A stretch of DNA of 64,000 bases from NCBI GenBank assembly GCA_051293835.1, contig JBPKMA010000008.1, positions 62,001 through 126,000 on the forward strand, written 5' to 3'. The translations under genes were made by a program, and so were the position numbers. This DNA is from DATLZU01 sp051293835 (GTDB lineage Bacteria > Nitrospirota > Nitrospiria > Nitrospirales > Nitrospiraceae). This document shows, piece by piece, positions 7,459 through 17,967 of the stretch. The notes beneath the pieces were generated by a model, which made no database searches, was not told where the DNA came from, and saw nothing but the letters and a program-made list of their open reading frames with translations. Each line of letters begins with the position of its first letter. Positions within the stretch are counted from its first letter, which is position 1.

Positions 7459-8733
7459 TCACATGCCTCGATCTCGCCCGCGCCGCTGACCCGCGCTGAA
7501 TCCGGGCGGCAGTTGATACGAGGCCCGTTCGCTACGCGGCAACTCGAGGCCGACAACGACTTGATCGCCTTCGCTGAGACCGCCCGAGATCACTTCCGTG
7601 GCCATCCCGTCGGAAATGCCGGTTTGGATGGTGACCGGCTCCAGTTCGCCTGAACTTCCCAACCGCCATACCGTCCTCACCGGTCCATTCTCGACACGAA
7701 GCACCGGCTGGCTTTGTCCAACCCTGCCAGCATCTCTTGCCGCTCGAGCTTCCGATGACTGCCCGGCACCCTGTTCGGTCTTGGGTGGCGTAAAGCGCAG
7801 GGCCGCATTCGGCACCTTCAAAACCTGATCTCTTTTGGCCACCACGATTGTGACATTGGCAGTCATACCCGGCTTCAGCCGAAGATCTTGATTGTCCACT
7901 CCCACCACGACGTTGTACGTGACAACGTTCTGCACGTTGATGGGCGCCAGGCGCACTTGTTTGATCACGCCCCGGAATTGTTCCCCGGGATAGGCGTCCA
8001 CGGTGAACGTCGCTTCCTTACCCTCAGTGATCCCACCGATATCCGATTCGCTGACGTTGGTGTCGACCTGCATTTGGGTCAAATCCAAGGCGATCAGGAA
8101 GAGGTTGGGCGTGGCGAAGCTGGCGGCCACGGTCTGGCCCACCTCGACGTTTCGGGCGACGACGATGCCGTTCACCGGAGACCGGATCACGGTGTATTTG
8201 AGATCCAATTCCGCCGCGTTGAGCGCCGCCTCTGCCTGTTTGACCTGCGCTTCGGCGAGTTTCAACTGCGCCACGGCGCTCTCATAGTTCGTCCGCGCCA
8301 GGTCGACGTCGTTCTGCGACACAAACTGTTGCGCGATCAGCGAATTCACCCGATCCAGCTCGCGCTTGCGCTGGGCCACATCCGCGCGAGCGCGGGCCAC
8401 GTTCGCTTTGGCCATTTCCAAGTTGCTGGCGGCTTGATCACGACGGGCCTTGAACGGCGCCGGATCGATGATGGCAACAACGTCGCCGGCTTTGACTCGG
8501 GAATTGAAGTCGGCGTGCAGGCTCTTGATCATGCCAGAGACCTGCGTCCCGACCTGTACTAACACGACCGGATTGATGGTGCCTGTAGCGGTGACGACCG
8601 AGACGACCGAGCCGCGTTCCACCGGTACGGTCCGGTACCGAACCGGCGGCCGGCGTTCGCCGTTAAAAAAGACGTACCCCCCGATGGCCAACGCAACCAC
8701 GAGGGCCCCGACGCTCCAGACGATTTTCTTCAT
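7459..8733 (-). CDS. MacA/HlyD-type periplasmic adaptor subunit of efflux pump
   Basis: Membrane-fusion protein (424 aa) that bridges an inner-membrane ABC transporter and an outer-membrane channel. One N-terminal helix (VGALVVALAIGGYVFF) anchors it. Residues about 40-75 form the first lipoyl half (VGTQVSGMIKSL), followed by an Ala/Gln/Lys-rich alpha-helical hairpin (about 85-165), the second lipoyl half (IRSPVNGIVVARNVEVGQTV), a beta-barrel, and a MacA-like C-terminal domain. An ATG eight codons upstream is also possible. It heads the operon with the ATPase and two permeases. Confidence 0.92.
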   Translation of the reverse strand: MKKIVWSVGALVVALAIGGYVFFNGERRPPVRYRTVPVERGSVVSVVTATGTINPVVLVQVGTQVSGMIKSLHADFNSRVKAGDVVAIIDPAPFKARRDQAASNLEMAKANVARARADVAQRKRELDRVNSLIAQQFVSQNDVDLARTNYESAVAQLKLAEAQVKQAEAALNAAELDLKYTVIRSPVNGIVVARNVEVGQTVAASFATPNLFLIALDLTQMQVDTNVSESDIGGITEGKEATFTVDAYPGEQFRGVIKQVRLAPINVQNVVTYNVVVGVDNQDLRLKPGMTANVTIVVAKRDQVLKVPNAALRFTPPKTEQGAGQSSEARAARDAGRVGQSQPVLRVENGPVRTVWRLGSSGELEPVTIQTGISDGMATEVISGGLSEGDQVVVGLELPRSERASYQLPPGFSAGQRRGRDRGM

Positions 8734-8906
8734 TTTCAGGCCGATGTTGCTCCACACCTGGTGACTGCTCAGGCAGTATACCAGGCGGACCTGGGGAAAT
8801 CACCCATCGACAGAGTGGTCCCCACAGTCGGAGTGCGAGGTGTGCCCCAAGCTGTTCTCTTAAACCTGTGGCTTGCCCGCTCGTGACTTTTCAGAGCGAG
8901 TCCAAA

Positions 8907-8942
8907 CAAAAACGGCTGTTCGCCTCTCGGCGAACAGCCGTT
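8907..8942 (-). terminator. Strong intrinsic terminator
   Basis: A perfect 14-bp inverted repeat, AACGGCTGTTCGCC (8911-8924) and its complement (8929-8942), with a 4-nt loop. On the minus strand it is followed by a T-rich run, TTTGTTTGG. It lies 22 bp after the stop of the lipoprotein gene on the minus strand and insulates the adaptor operon from it. Confidence 0.9.
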
Positions 8943-8964
8943 CTGTTCTCCCTTTGGGATATCC

Positions 8965-9717
8965 CTACGGCATCACCGTGATGCGGTCCTTGATCATGTC
9001 GAAGGTTTCTTTGGGCAACACGTTCTTGGCCACCAGCTCCCCCTTGATCCGATACGGCCGATTGCTGACGATGCGGTCGGCCATCTCTTTTGTCAAGCCG
9101 AGGAAGAGGACCATGTCACCGGCTGACGCGGTATTGATGTTCATCGGTGCCACACTCGGCTGAGAAGGCGCGGGCGGCATCGAGGGAGTCGATGCGCCAC
9201 CCGGCGCGGTCGCACCCGGAACCGACGTTGGGCCCGGAATCGGCGTTGGGCCCGGAACCGGAACTATCGGCGTTGATGACGGTACGGGTGGCGCGGTCCG
9301 TTGACGTTCTTTGAGCTCTTTCTGGTAGCGGGCGACCAGCGACTTCAATGTTTCATTGTGCCGCTTTACATCGTCATATTCCTGGCGAAGGCTGCGGTTC
9401 TGCGCCGCGAGCTGTTTCTGCTTGTCCTCCAACTCCTTAAGCCGCGCCATAATGTCGCTGCGTTCCTTGTCGCGCGCGTGTTCGATGCGCTGCAACTCAT
9501 CCCGGGCCGCCTGCGCTTCATTACTGAATTTGACGTTCAGCTCCTTGAGAGTTTTGACTTGCTGTTCAAGGGCATTTTTTTGCGTTCGCGTCTTCTCAAG
9601 CTCCGTCTTCGCAGCATCGGCCTCGGCCAAAGCGGCCTTATACTTGCTGTTGCTCACGCAACCCGCCGCAGTCACGGCGCTGAGCAGGGCTACCCCCATC
9701 GTCAGATACTTCTTCAT
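8965..9717 (-). CDS. Lipoprotein with coiled coil, Pro-rich linker and C-terminal helix-hairpin-helix domain
   Basis: A 250-residue lipoprotein. The signal peptide ends in a lipobox (VTAAGC, Cys about residue 20). Residues about 30-145 are a long heptad-rich coiled coil (AALAEADAAKTELEKTRTQ onward). Then comes a Pro/Gly/Ser-rich linker with PGPTPIPGPT-like repeats, and a C-terminal helix-hairpin-helix of ComEA type (NINTASAGDMVLFLGL). The ATG at 9717 has a clear AGGAGG site. A sigma70-like promoter is upstream and a strong terminator downstream, so it is monocistronic. An HhH fold on an envelope lipoprotein might touch DNA or only be structural; function unknown. Confidence 0.88.
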   Translation of the reverse strand: MKKYLTMGVALLSAVTAAGCVSNSKYKAALAEADAAKTELEKTRTQKNALEQQVKTLKELNVKFSNEAQAARDELQRIEHARDKERSDIMARLKELEDKQKQLAAQNRSLRQEYDDVKRHNETLKSLVARYQKELKERQRTAPPVPSSTPIVPVPGPTPIPGPTSVPGATAPGGASTPSMPPAPSQPSVAPMNINTASAGDMVLFLGLTKEMADRIVSNRPYRIKGELVAKNVLPKETFDMIKDRITVMP

Positions 9718-9843
9718 GCACAACCTCCTCTCAGAGATCTCATTCGCGCCACCCGTGCCTTCCTGCTTCCGAACCGCGCACATGAACACGCAAAACTCTG
9801 ACGCTGCAGGGGATAGAACCGGGTAAGATCACGATGCCAACTG

Positions 9844-9872
9844 TGTGTAGTCCATCAGGCGCATTTTGTCAA
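9844..9872 (-). promoter_or_regulatory. Sigma70-type promoter for the coiled-coil lipoprotein
   Basis: On the minus strand TTGACA (9867-9872) is followed after exactly 17 bp by TACACA (9844-9849). It lies about 125 bp upstream of the lipoprotein start codon. The -35 is a perfect match, the -10 four of six. Confidence 0.6.
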
Positions 9873-10033
9873 CATATTTGCAGTCTCGCCGGTCACTTGC
9901 GCAAACACGCACGCTGCATGGTATCGTTCGTTCTGCTTGAAATCCGCGCGCGGCTTGACTGATTGCCGGCCCTCTGTGATCATGCCCGGAGCCATCCTCC
10001 CGCGTCGAGGCATTCCAACTCTGGCAGGCGTCT

Positions 10034-10900
10034 ATGAACCAATGGGGTCCTGAACTGGCCGTTATCCTCGGGTTGGTGGAAGGCTTAACTGAATTTCTGC
10101 CGGTTTCCTCAACCGGCCATCTCATCCTGATCGGCCATGCCCTCGGCTTCACCGGCGCGATCGCGGCAAGTGTGGAAGTGTCGATTCAGTTGGGATCGAT
10201 CCTGGCGGTGGTCGCCTATGAACGCCGCAAGATCATTCAGCTTCTCTCTCAGGCTGGAAAAGAACAAGCGATTCTGTGGGAGATGTTTAGGGCACGCGCC
10301 GGTTGGTCGACCCTCCAGCGCTCGGCCGAAGCGCACCGCCATCTGTGGTTCCTGATCGGCCTGACCGTCGCCTTCTTCCCCGCCGCGCTGGTCGGGTTCC
10401 TGACGCACCGTTGGATTGAAACCTTTCTCTTTACCCCGAAGACCGTCGCGATCTCGCTCATCGTTGGCGGTTTCGTCATCCTCGCCGTCGAGGCTCGCCG
10501 CTCGCCGGCGCGGGTCACCCAGCTCGAACAGGTCGGCGTGCGGTCTGCCTTCTGGGTCGGTGTCGCACAATGCGTTTCGCTGATCCCCGGCATGTCTCGA
10601 TCCGGATCGACGATCGTCGGCGGGTTGCTCGCGGGTTTGGACCGGAAGGTGGCAACCGAATATTCCTTTTTTCTCGCACTGCCGACGATGATCGCGGCGA
10701 CGGCGTACAAGATGGTCGCGTCCCAGTCTCTATTTTCGAACCAGGACTACCTCGCCCTGGGGCTCGGCCTAGTCGTGTCGTTCGCCGTCGCCTGGGCCGT
10801 CATCGCCGCGTTCCTGACTTTCGTCCAGCGCCATACCCTGCGTGTTTTCGCCTACTACCGCCTGGCGCTCGGCGCGGTGGTCCTCATAGTGTTTCACTGA
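10034..10900 (+). CDS. uppP: Undecaprenyl-diphosphatase
   Basis: Integral membrane enzyme (288 aa, BacA/UppP family) that dephosphorylates undecaprenyl pyrophosphate, recycling the lipid carrier for peptidoglycan and other glycans; it also confers bacitracin tolerance. The catalytic motif GLVEGLTEFLPVSSTGHL is at residues 13-30, with Glu, Ser and His in place, and the second motif PGMSRSGSTI is in the C-terminal half. Eight hydrophobic segments are apparent. It is a single gene converging on lspA. Confidence 0.95.
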   Translation: MNQWGPELAVILGLVEGLTEFLPVSSTGHLILIGHALGFTGAIAASVEVSIQLGSILAVVAYERRKIIQLLSQAGKEQAILWEMFRARAGWSTLQRSAEAHRHLWFLIGLTVAFFPAALVGFLTHRWIETFLFTPKTVAISLIVGGFVILAVEARRSPARVTQLEQVGVRSAFWVGVAQCVSLIPGMSRSGSTIVGGLLAGLDRKVATEYSFFLALPTMIAATAYKMVASQSLFSNQDYLALGLGLVVSFAVAWAVIAAFLTFVQRHTLRVFAYYRLALGAVVLIVFH

Positions 10901-10923
10901 AGGGCAACGGACCTCCCGAACGC

Positions 10924-10958
10924 CCCTTTTTATCCCCCTCGCCCGGGGAAAAGGATAG
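10924..10958. terminator. Possible bidirectional terminator between convergent uppP and lspA
   Basis: An imperfect hairpin: CCTTTT-tat-CCCC on the left (from about 10925) pairs with GGGGAAAAGG (10945-10954), giving T-rich and A-rich shoulders usable from either side. It sits 24 bp past the uppP stop and 50 bp from the lspA stop. The 3-nt bulge weakens the case. Confidence 0.4.
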
Positions 10959-11006
10959 AGGCAACGATCGATTGCCGGCGGAGGTTTGACGCGTGACAAG
11001 CGTGGA

Positions 11007-11522
11007 TCAGGACTGGTCCTGTTGCAAGGCCGGTTCCTGCCGCCTCTTCTCCAATGCAAAGTGCAGGATCAGGAAGGCGACGCCGACGCTAATGGCGGCG
11101 TCGGCGACATTGAAGGCGGGCCAGTGATACACGTCGTAATAGAAATCCAGAAAATCGATCACTTCGCCGTAACGGAGTCGATCCAGGAGATTGCCGACTG
11201 CGCCCCCAAGAATCCCCGCGATGCTCAATTGCCCCATCCAATCGCGTTCGGGAAGGCGGAACAGAATAGTCCCCAGCAGGACCAACGCCAAGACAGAGGT
11301 GAGCCCAAAGAACACGAAACGGAACGCACTGCTACTCCCCGCCAACAAGCCGAAGGCTGCCCCGGGATTTCTGATGTATGTCAGGCTGAACAGGTTGGGG
11401 ATAATCGGAATCGACTCATGCAGCCGCATGGTCTGCATGATATACATTTTCGTCACCTGATCCAGGCCGACAACTCCCGCGCTGACCAGGCCCAAGATCA
11501 GATAGCGGGTCCTGCCGTTCAC
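11007..11522 (-). CDS. lspA: Lipoprotein signal peptidase (signal peptidase II)
   Basis: Inner-membrane aspartyl protease (171 aa) that removes signal peptides from lipidated prolipoproteins. Four hydrophobic helices are visible. The catalytic Asp motifs are GNLLDRLRYGEVIDF and FNVADAAISVG, and YIRNPGAAFGLL is the conserved segment after helix 1. The start overlaps the ileS stop (ATGA at 11519-11522), a common ileS-lspA arrangement. Several lipoproteins in the window are likely substrates. Confidence 0.96.
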   Translation of the reverse strand: MNGRTRYLILGLVSAGVVGLDQVTKMYIMQTMRLHESIPIIPNLFSLTYIRNPGAAFGLLAGSSSAFRFVFFGLTSVLALVLLGTILFRLPERDWMGQLSIAGILGGAVGNLLDRLRYGEVIDFLDFYYDVYHWPAFNVADAAISVGVAFLILHFALEKRRQEPALQQDQS

Positions 11523-14341
11523 CGAATCGCCTCAACGCAGCGGTCGCAGAGGGTCGGGTGGTCCGGGAACGTGCCGACGGCCGGCCGATAATTCCAACAG
11601 CGCTCGCACTTCTCACCTTCCGCCTTTGCCACCGTCACGACAACATCCGATTTCTGAGGCGGGTGATGCATCTCCTTGACCTCAACCTGCGACACGATGA
11701 AGAGAGTCGGCAAGTCCTGTTCATATTCTTTCAGAAGGCGATAGGCTTCCGGATTCGCCTCTAAGATGACCCGAGCTTCGAGGGATGCGCCGATCATCTT
11801 CTCACGCCGTTTCAGCTCGAGTTCGGCTTGTACGCGAGACCTGACCTCCAGCAACCGTCCCCATCGCTGAGCCAGAGCCTCGTCTTTCCATTTGGGATCG
11901 GCTTCCGGAAACGAGGTGAGATGCACGCTGTCGACGCCCGCTTCCCGTCGCACCGCAGCCGGCAGCATACGCCAGATCTCCTCCGCCGTGAAGCTGAGGA
12001 TCGGCGCCATAAGTTTGGTCAGCGCCACGAGCACGTCGAACAGCACCGTTTGCGACCCTCGGCGCAGCGGGGAATCTTTTCGGAACGTGTACAGCCGGTC
12101 TTTCAAGATGTCGAGGTAGACGGCACTCAGGTCTACCGCGCAGAAGTTGTTCAGCGCGTGGAAAATCGTATGAAACTCGAAGTCCTCATAGGCGCGCGTG
12201 ATCCGGGGGATCAGTTCGCCGAGCCTCCCGAGCGCCCACCGATCCAACTCGGGCAACTGCTCGCAGGGAATCCGATGCTGCACCGGGTCGAAATCGTAGA
12301 GGTTGCCCAGCAGGAACCGGCAGGTGTTGCGGATCTTCCGATAGGCCTCGATCAGGTGGTTGAGAATCTCTTGCGAGATACGGAGATCCTCCCGATAGTC
12401 CTGAGCCGCCACCCAGAGCCGGAGAATCTCGGCGCCGGATTGCTTGATCACGTCTTGCGGCGCGACGACGTTGCCGGCCGACTTGGACATCTTCTTCCCA
12501 GCTCCGTCGACCACGAAGCCATGTGTCAGCACAGACCGATAGGGCGCCCGGCGGTCCGTGACGACCCCGGCTAGCAAGGCGCTGTGGAACCACCCGCGAT
12601 GCTGATCGGACCCTTCAAGATAAAGATCGGCCGGCCACCACTTGCGCGGCTTGAGCACCGCCGCGTAGCTCACGCCCGATTCGAACCAGACGTCCAGAAT
12701 GTCGTGTTCCTTCTCGAAGTCCCTGCCGCCGCACTCCTTGCACAGAGTTCCAAGCGGCATGAGCTCGGCCGCTGATCGTTGGAACCAGATATCGGTGCCC
12801 TGCTTCTCGACCAGCTTGGCCACATGCTCAATCACCGTCTGGTCAGCGAGAACTTTCTTGCAGGCCTTGCACGTAAACCCGGGGATCGGCACCCCCCAGA
12901 CCCGCTGCCGCGACAAGCACCAGTCCGGCCTGCTCTCGATCATGCCGCGGATCCGGTCGCGCCCCCACGGAGGAATCCACCGCACCCGCTCGATCTCGCC
13001 CAGCGCTTCCCGCCGCAGATCGTTGGTCTCCATTGAAAGAAACCATTGCTCCGTCGCCCGGAAGATCACCGGGTTCTTGCATCGCCAACAATGGGGATAG
13101 GCGTGCGTTAGCGAGCCACAACCTAAGAGCCGCCCGTTGGCTTTCAGGCGCTCCACGATCGCCGGGTTGGCCTTGAACACGTGTTGGCCGGCGAATTCTT
13201 TGACCGCTTCAGTAAAGCGGCCGGCGTCGTCCACCGGCGCCAGGATCTCCAGCCGCTCACTCGGCGAGGCGTGTGCGTTATGAGCCAACACCAACGCATA
13301 GTCCTCCTGGCCGTGTCCCGGCGCGATGTGCACGCACCCGGTGCCTTGGTCAAGCGTGACGAAATCACCGAGCAGAATCGGCGAGAAGCCATGCGTCAGA
13401 GGACGTTGCGTCTCCAGCCCTTCGAACCCTTCGCTGCCTCGCCTGACTCCGAGTACCGTGTATTCCTGCAACTCGCAGGCTTTGGCCACCCCCTCGAGCA
13501 GTTTCTGCGCGATGACGAGGACTTCGCGTCCGACCTTGACGAACGCATACTCGATGTCCGGATGGAGGCAGATCGCCTGATTAGCGGGCAACGTCCAGGG
13601 CGTCGTCGTCCAAATCACGACCGAAACGGATTCGACGTCCGGCGGAAATGCAATGTGCAGCGGTGAGGCACCCGCCAAGACTTGGGGCGGAGTCACCACG
13701 GGAAACTTCACGTAGATGGACGGCGAGGTGTGATTTTCATACTCCACTTCGGCCTCGGCCAAGGCGGTCTGATCGGTCGTGCACCAGAGCACAGGTTTGA
13801 GGCCTTTATAGACCCCGCCGCGCTCGACGAACTTGCCGAACTCCCGCAGAATCGTCGCCTCGTAGGCCGAGTCCATCGTGAGATAGGGCCGCTCCCAATC
13901 GCCTAATACGCCCAGCCGTTTGAACTCATCCCGCTGGATCTGGAAATACTTTTCGGCGTAATCCCGGCAAAGCTTGCGGATGGCCGACGTGTCCAGGTCT
14001 TTCTTTTTCTCGCCCAATTCCTTGAGCACCTGGTGCTCGATCGGGAGGCCGTGGCAATCCCACCCTGGCACATAAGGGACGTGGTAACCGGCCATAGTTT
14101 TGGACTTGACGATGATGTCCTTAAGAATTTTGTTCAGGGCGTGGCCGATATGGATGCGTCCGTTGGCATAGGGCGGCCCGTCGTGCAGAATGTAGCGCGG
14201 CCGCCCTCGGCCCTGCTCTTGAATCCGCTCGTAGAGCCGTTCCCGCTCCCACAAGGCCAATAATTCCGGCTCCCGCTGGGGCAAGTTGGCTTTCATTGGG
14301 AAATCGGTTTTGGGAAGGTTGAGCGTCGCCTTGTAGTCCAT
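11519..14341 (-). CDS. ileS: Isoleucyl-tRNA synthetase
   Basis: Class I aminoacyl-tRNA synthetase (940 aa, usual size). The HIGH motif is in GRIHIGHALNK near residue 60 and the KMSKS loop in GKKMSKSAGNV. The CP1 editing domain lies between them. The C-terminus carries the zinc finger CERCWNY...LCDRCVEAI. The ATG at 14341 (MDYKATLNLPKTDFPMK) matches the family N-terminus; twelve codons of open frame upstream belong to a repeat-rich spacer. It is co-transcribed and overlapping with lspA. Confidence 0.97.
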   Translation of the reverse strand: MDYKATLNLPKTDFPMKANLPQREPELLALWERERLYERIQEQGRGRPRYILHDGPPYANGRIHIGHALNKILKDIIVKSKTMAGYHVPYVPGWDCHGLPIEHQVLKELGEKKKDLDTSAIRKLCRDYAEKYFQIQRDEFKRLGVLGDWERPYLTMDSAYEATILREFGKFVERGGVYKGLKPVLWCTTDQTALAEAEVEYENHTSPSIYVKFPVVTPPQVLAGASPLHIAFPPDVESVSVVIWTTTPWTLPANQAICLHPDIEYAFVKVGREVLVIAQKLLEGVAKACELQEYTVLGVRRGSEGFEGLETQRPLTHGFSPILLGDFVTLDQGTGCVHIAPGHGQEDYALVLAHNAHASPSERLEILAPVDDAGRFTEAVKEFAGQHVFKANPAIVERLKANGRLLGCGSLTHAYPHCWRCKNPVIFRATEQWFLSMETNDLRREALGEIERVRWIPPWGRDRIRGMIESRPDWCLSRQRVWGVPIPGFTCKACKKVLADQTVIEHVAKLVEKQGTDIWFQRSAAELMPLGTLCKECGGRDFEKEHDILDVWFESGVSYAAVLKPRKWWPADLYLEGSDQHRGWFHSALLAGVVTDRRAPYRSVLTHGFVVDGAGKKMSKSAGNVVAPQDVIKQSGAEILRLWVAAQDYREDLRISQEILNHLIEAYRKIRNTCRFLLGNLYDFDPVQHRIPCEQLPELDRWALGRLGELIPRITRAYEDFEFHTIFHALNNFCAVDLSAVYLDILKDRLYTFRKDSPLRRGSQTVLFDVLVALTKLMAPILSFTAEEIWRMLPAAVRREAGVDSVHLTSFPEADPKWKDEALAQRWGRLLEVRSRVQAELELKRREKMIGASLEARVILEANPEAYRLLKEYEQDLPTLFIVSQVEVKEMHHPPQKSDVVVTVAKAEGEKCERCWNYRPAVGTFPDHPTLCDRCVEAIR

Positions 14342-14413
14342 AGTAGGCAGCAAACAGTAAGCAGCAAATAGCAGCAAACGACGGGGCTCGCTATCTGCTA
14401 TTCGCTACTCGCT
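14342..14413. repeat. Intergenic word-repeat (AGCAAA / GCTATTCGCTA type)
   Basis: The 73-bp spacer between nadA and ileS is made of near-repeats: GCAGCAAACAGTAAGCAGC on one side and GCTATTCGCTACTCGCTAC on the other. The two halves are roughly complementary (AATAGCAG with CTGCTATT), so the RNA could fold into a hairpin. Similar strings occur in other gaps of this window. Confidence 0.6.
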
Positions 14414-14414
14414 A

Positions 14415-15518
14415 CTAGCTAATTTCCATCATCCGGTCCAGCGCCACCTTCGCCCAGGCTTTTTCATCTTCCGGCACGACGATGCGATTCACGACATGCC
14501 CTTCAGCCAGATTTTCCATCGCCCAGCAGAGGTGGGGAGCATCGATACGGAACATGGTGGCGCACTGGCAGACGGTCGAAGAAAGGAACAACACCCGCTT
14601 GTCCGCCTGCTCCCGCTTGAGGCGATTGACCAGATTCAATTCCGTGCCGACAGCCCAGGTCGTGCCAGGCGGAGCGGAGCGGACCGTGCGGATGATGAAC
14701 TCCGTCGAGCCAACGAGATCGGCCTTGTTGACGACATCCTCGTGGCATTCGGGATGGACAATGACGATGCCGTCCGGGTACTGCCGGCGAAAGTAGTCCA
14801 CGTGGGCAGGTCGGAACATCTGGTGCACGCTGCAATGTCCCTTCCACAGAATCAGCGTCGCCCGATGAATCGCATCGCGCGTATTCCCCCCGTTCGGCAG
14901 ATAAGGATCCCACACGATCATCCGCTCGCGCGGCACCCCCATCGCGTTGGCGGTGTTGCGCCCCAGATGCTCATCGGGGAAGAAAAGAATCTTTTCACGT
15001 CGCGCCCAGGCCCATTCCATCACCGTGCGCGCGTTCGAGGAAGTGCAGGTAATGCCGCCGTGCTCGCCGCAAAACGCTTTGAGCACCGCGGCAGAGTTGA
15101 CATACACCACAGGCAGCACGGTGTTTTCGACCGGCAGGAGCCGGCCCAACGACTCCCAACACTGATCTACTTGTTCGATCGCCGCCATATCCGCCATCGA
15201 ACAGCCCGCCGCCAGATCAGGCAAAATCACGGTCTGGTTCGACCGGCTTAGAATATCAGCCGTTTCGGCCATGAAATGGACGCCGCAAAAGACCACATAC
15301 GGCCGATCGGCGCGTTCAGCCGCCTGTTTGGCGAGTAGCAGCGAGTCGCCGCGGAAATCCGCGTGCTCGATGACCTCGTCCCGCTGATAGTTATGCCCCA
15401 GCACCATCACCTGATCGCCCAGGGCGCGTTTCGCCGCCGCCGTGCGCGCGAACAACTCTTCGGCGGACAACGTTTGATACTCCGCAATGGGTCTGGGGAG
15501 CGACGCAACGGATTTCAC
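14415..15518 (-). CDS. nadA: Quinolinate synthase A
   Basis: [4Fe-4S] enzyme that condenses iminoaspartate with dihydroxyacetone phosphate to quinolinate, the NAD precursor. Seen are VLGHNYQRDEVI, GVHFMAETADIL, FCGEHGGITCTSSNA, FFPDEHLGRNTA, HPECHEDVV and the C-terminal STVCQCATM. Cys residues fit the cluster ligands. Two starts are possible: the GTG at 15518 has a GGAGG five to six bases upstream, while the ATG at 15557 has no clear site; the GTG is preferred (367 aa). NAD is also a substrate of the Thi4-like enzyme encoded 2.5 kb away. Confidence 0.93.
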   Translation of the reverse strand: MKSVASLPRPIAEYQTLSAEELFARTAAAKRALGDQVMVLGHNYQRDEVIEHADFRGDSLLLAKQAAERADRPYVVFCGVHFMAETADILSRSNQTVILPDLAAGCSMADMAAIEQVDQCWESLGRLLPVENTVLPVVYVNSAAVLKAFCGEHGGITCTSSNARTVMEWAWARREKILFFPDEHLGRNTANAMGVPRERMIVWDPYLPNGGNTRDAIHRATLILWKGHCSVHQMFRPAHVDYFRRQYPDGIVIVHPECHEDVVNKADLVGSTEFIIRTVRSAPPGTTWAVGTELNLVNRLKREQADKRVLFLSSTVCQCATMFRIDAPHLCWAMENLAEGHVVNRIVVPEDEKAWAKVALDRMMEIS

Positions 15519-15668
15519 TGATACCTCCAGCTGTTCCGCACCGGTCCTCGCGGACATGAGAACTGCATTCTACGACAGCGCCACCTGACAATCAACGCGA
15601 AGGGGTTGCGAAAAAGCCCCATGGGGGCCGATGGAGCAGGAGCCCCAGGCAGAGAGGCCAAATGCCGG

Positions 15669-15697
15669 TTGACTCTGCTCGCAGACGCGGGTACGAT
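15669..15697 (+). promoter_or_regulatory. Sigma70-type promoter of the thiC locus
   Basis: TTGACT (15669-15674), 17-bp spacer, TACGAT (15692-15697). The predicted start of transcription, around 15704, falls just before the TPP riboswitch, which supports the call. Confidence 0.7.
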
Positions 15698-15704
15698 CCG
15701 AAGC

Positions 15705-15795
15705 ACCATAGCTAGGGGAGCCACTCGGCTGAGAGTCCGCCTGCCGGACAACCCTCAGAACCTGACCTGGATAATACCAGCGTAGGGAAGCGGAG
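15705..15795 (+). ncRNA. TPP riboswitch (THI element)
   Basis: Carries the conserved THI-box words in order: GGGGAGCC, GGCTGAGAG, then ACCCTCAGAACCTGACCTGG, ATAATACCAGCGTAGGGAA. These form the P2-J-P3 and P4-P5 arms that bind thiamine pyrophosphate. It lies in the leader of thiC, with an intrinsic terminator just downstream, so control is probably by premature termination when TPP is abundant. Confidence 0.97.
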
Positions 15796-15818
15796 AGAGC
15801 GTGAACGTTCGGCGACTC

Positions 15819-15847
15819 AGCCGCACCTCTGCATGGTGCGGCTTTTT
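15819..15847 (+). terminator. Riboswitch-linked intrinsic terminator
   Basis: Perfect GCCGCACC / GGTGCGGC stem (15820-15827 and 15835-15842) with a 7-nt loop, followed by five T. It stands between the TPP riboswitch and thiC and is the likely expression platform. Confidence 0.88.
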
Positions 15848-15857
15848 AGTTTGAACA

Positions 15858-15920
15858 CAGACAAGCTGTAAGTCTTCAGCATTGGCGCTGAAGGCTGACA
15901 GCTGAAACCTGAAAGCCAAG
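15858..15920. repeat. Intergenic word-repeat with small hairpin in thiC leader
   Basis: Between the terminator and the thiC ribosome site. It contains CTTCAGC and GCTGAAG as a 7-bp hairpin and the related words AGCTGTAAG and GACAGCTGAAA. It resembles the AGC-word spacers seen elsewhere and has no known role. Confidence 0.45.
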
Positions 15921-15950
15921 CGATCCAAGACGGAGAAAGGAATGTCATTT

Positions 15951-17891
<1,941 letters not shown>

Positions 17892-17960
17892 GCGAAGAGC
17901 AAACAGCCGACAGCTGGCAGCCCGGAGCTTTCGCGACGCGCTGTTCGCTGTAAGCCAAGG
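17892..17960. repeat. Intergenic word-repeat between thiC and the thiazole synthase gene
   Basis: The 76-bp gap has GCGAAGAGCAAACAGC on the left and GCGCTGTTCGCTGTAAGC on the right, an imperfect inverted repeat of the AGC/GCT word class. It may form an mRNA hairpin that sets relative expression; this is inferred. Confidence 0.5.
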
Positions 17961-17967
17961 AGTTTGT

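Noticed and set aside
9240..9290. GGGCCCGGAA/CCGGCGTTG short direct repeats as a repeat array or CRISPR
   Set aside because: They encode the Pro/Gly repeats of the lipoprotein linker, in frame.
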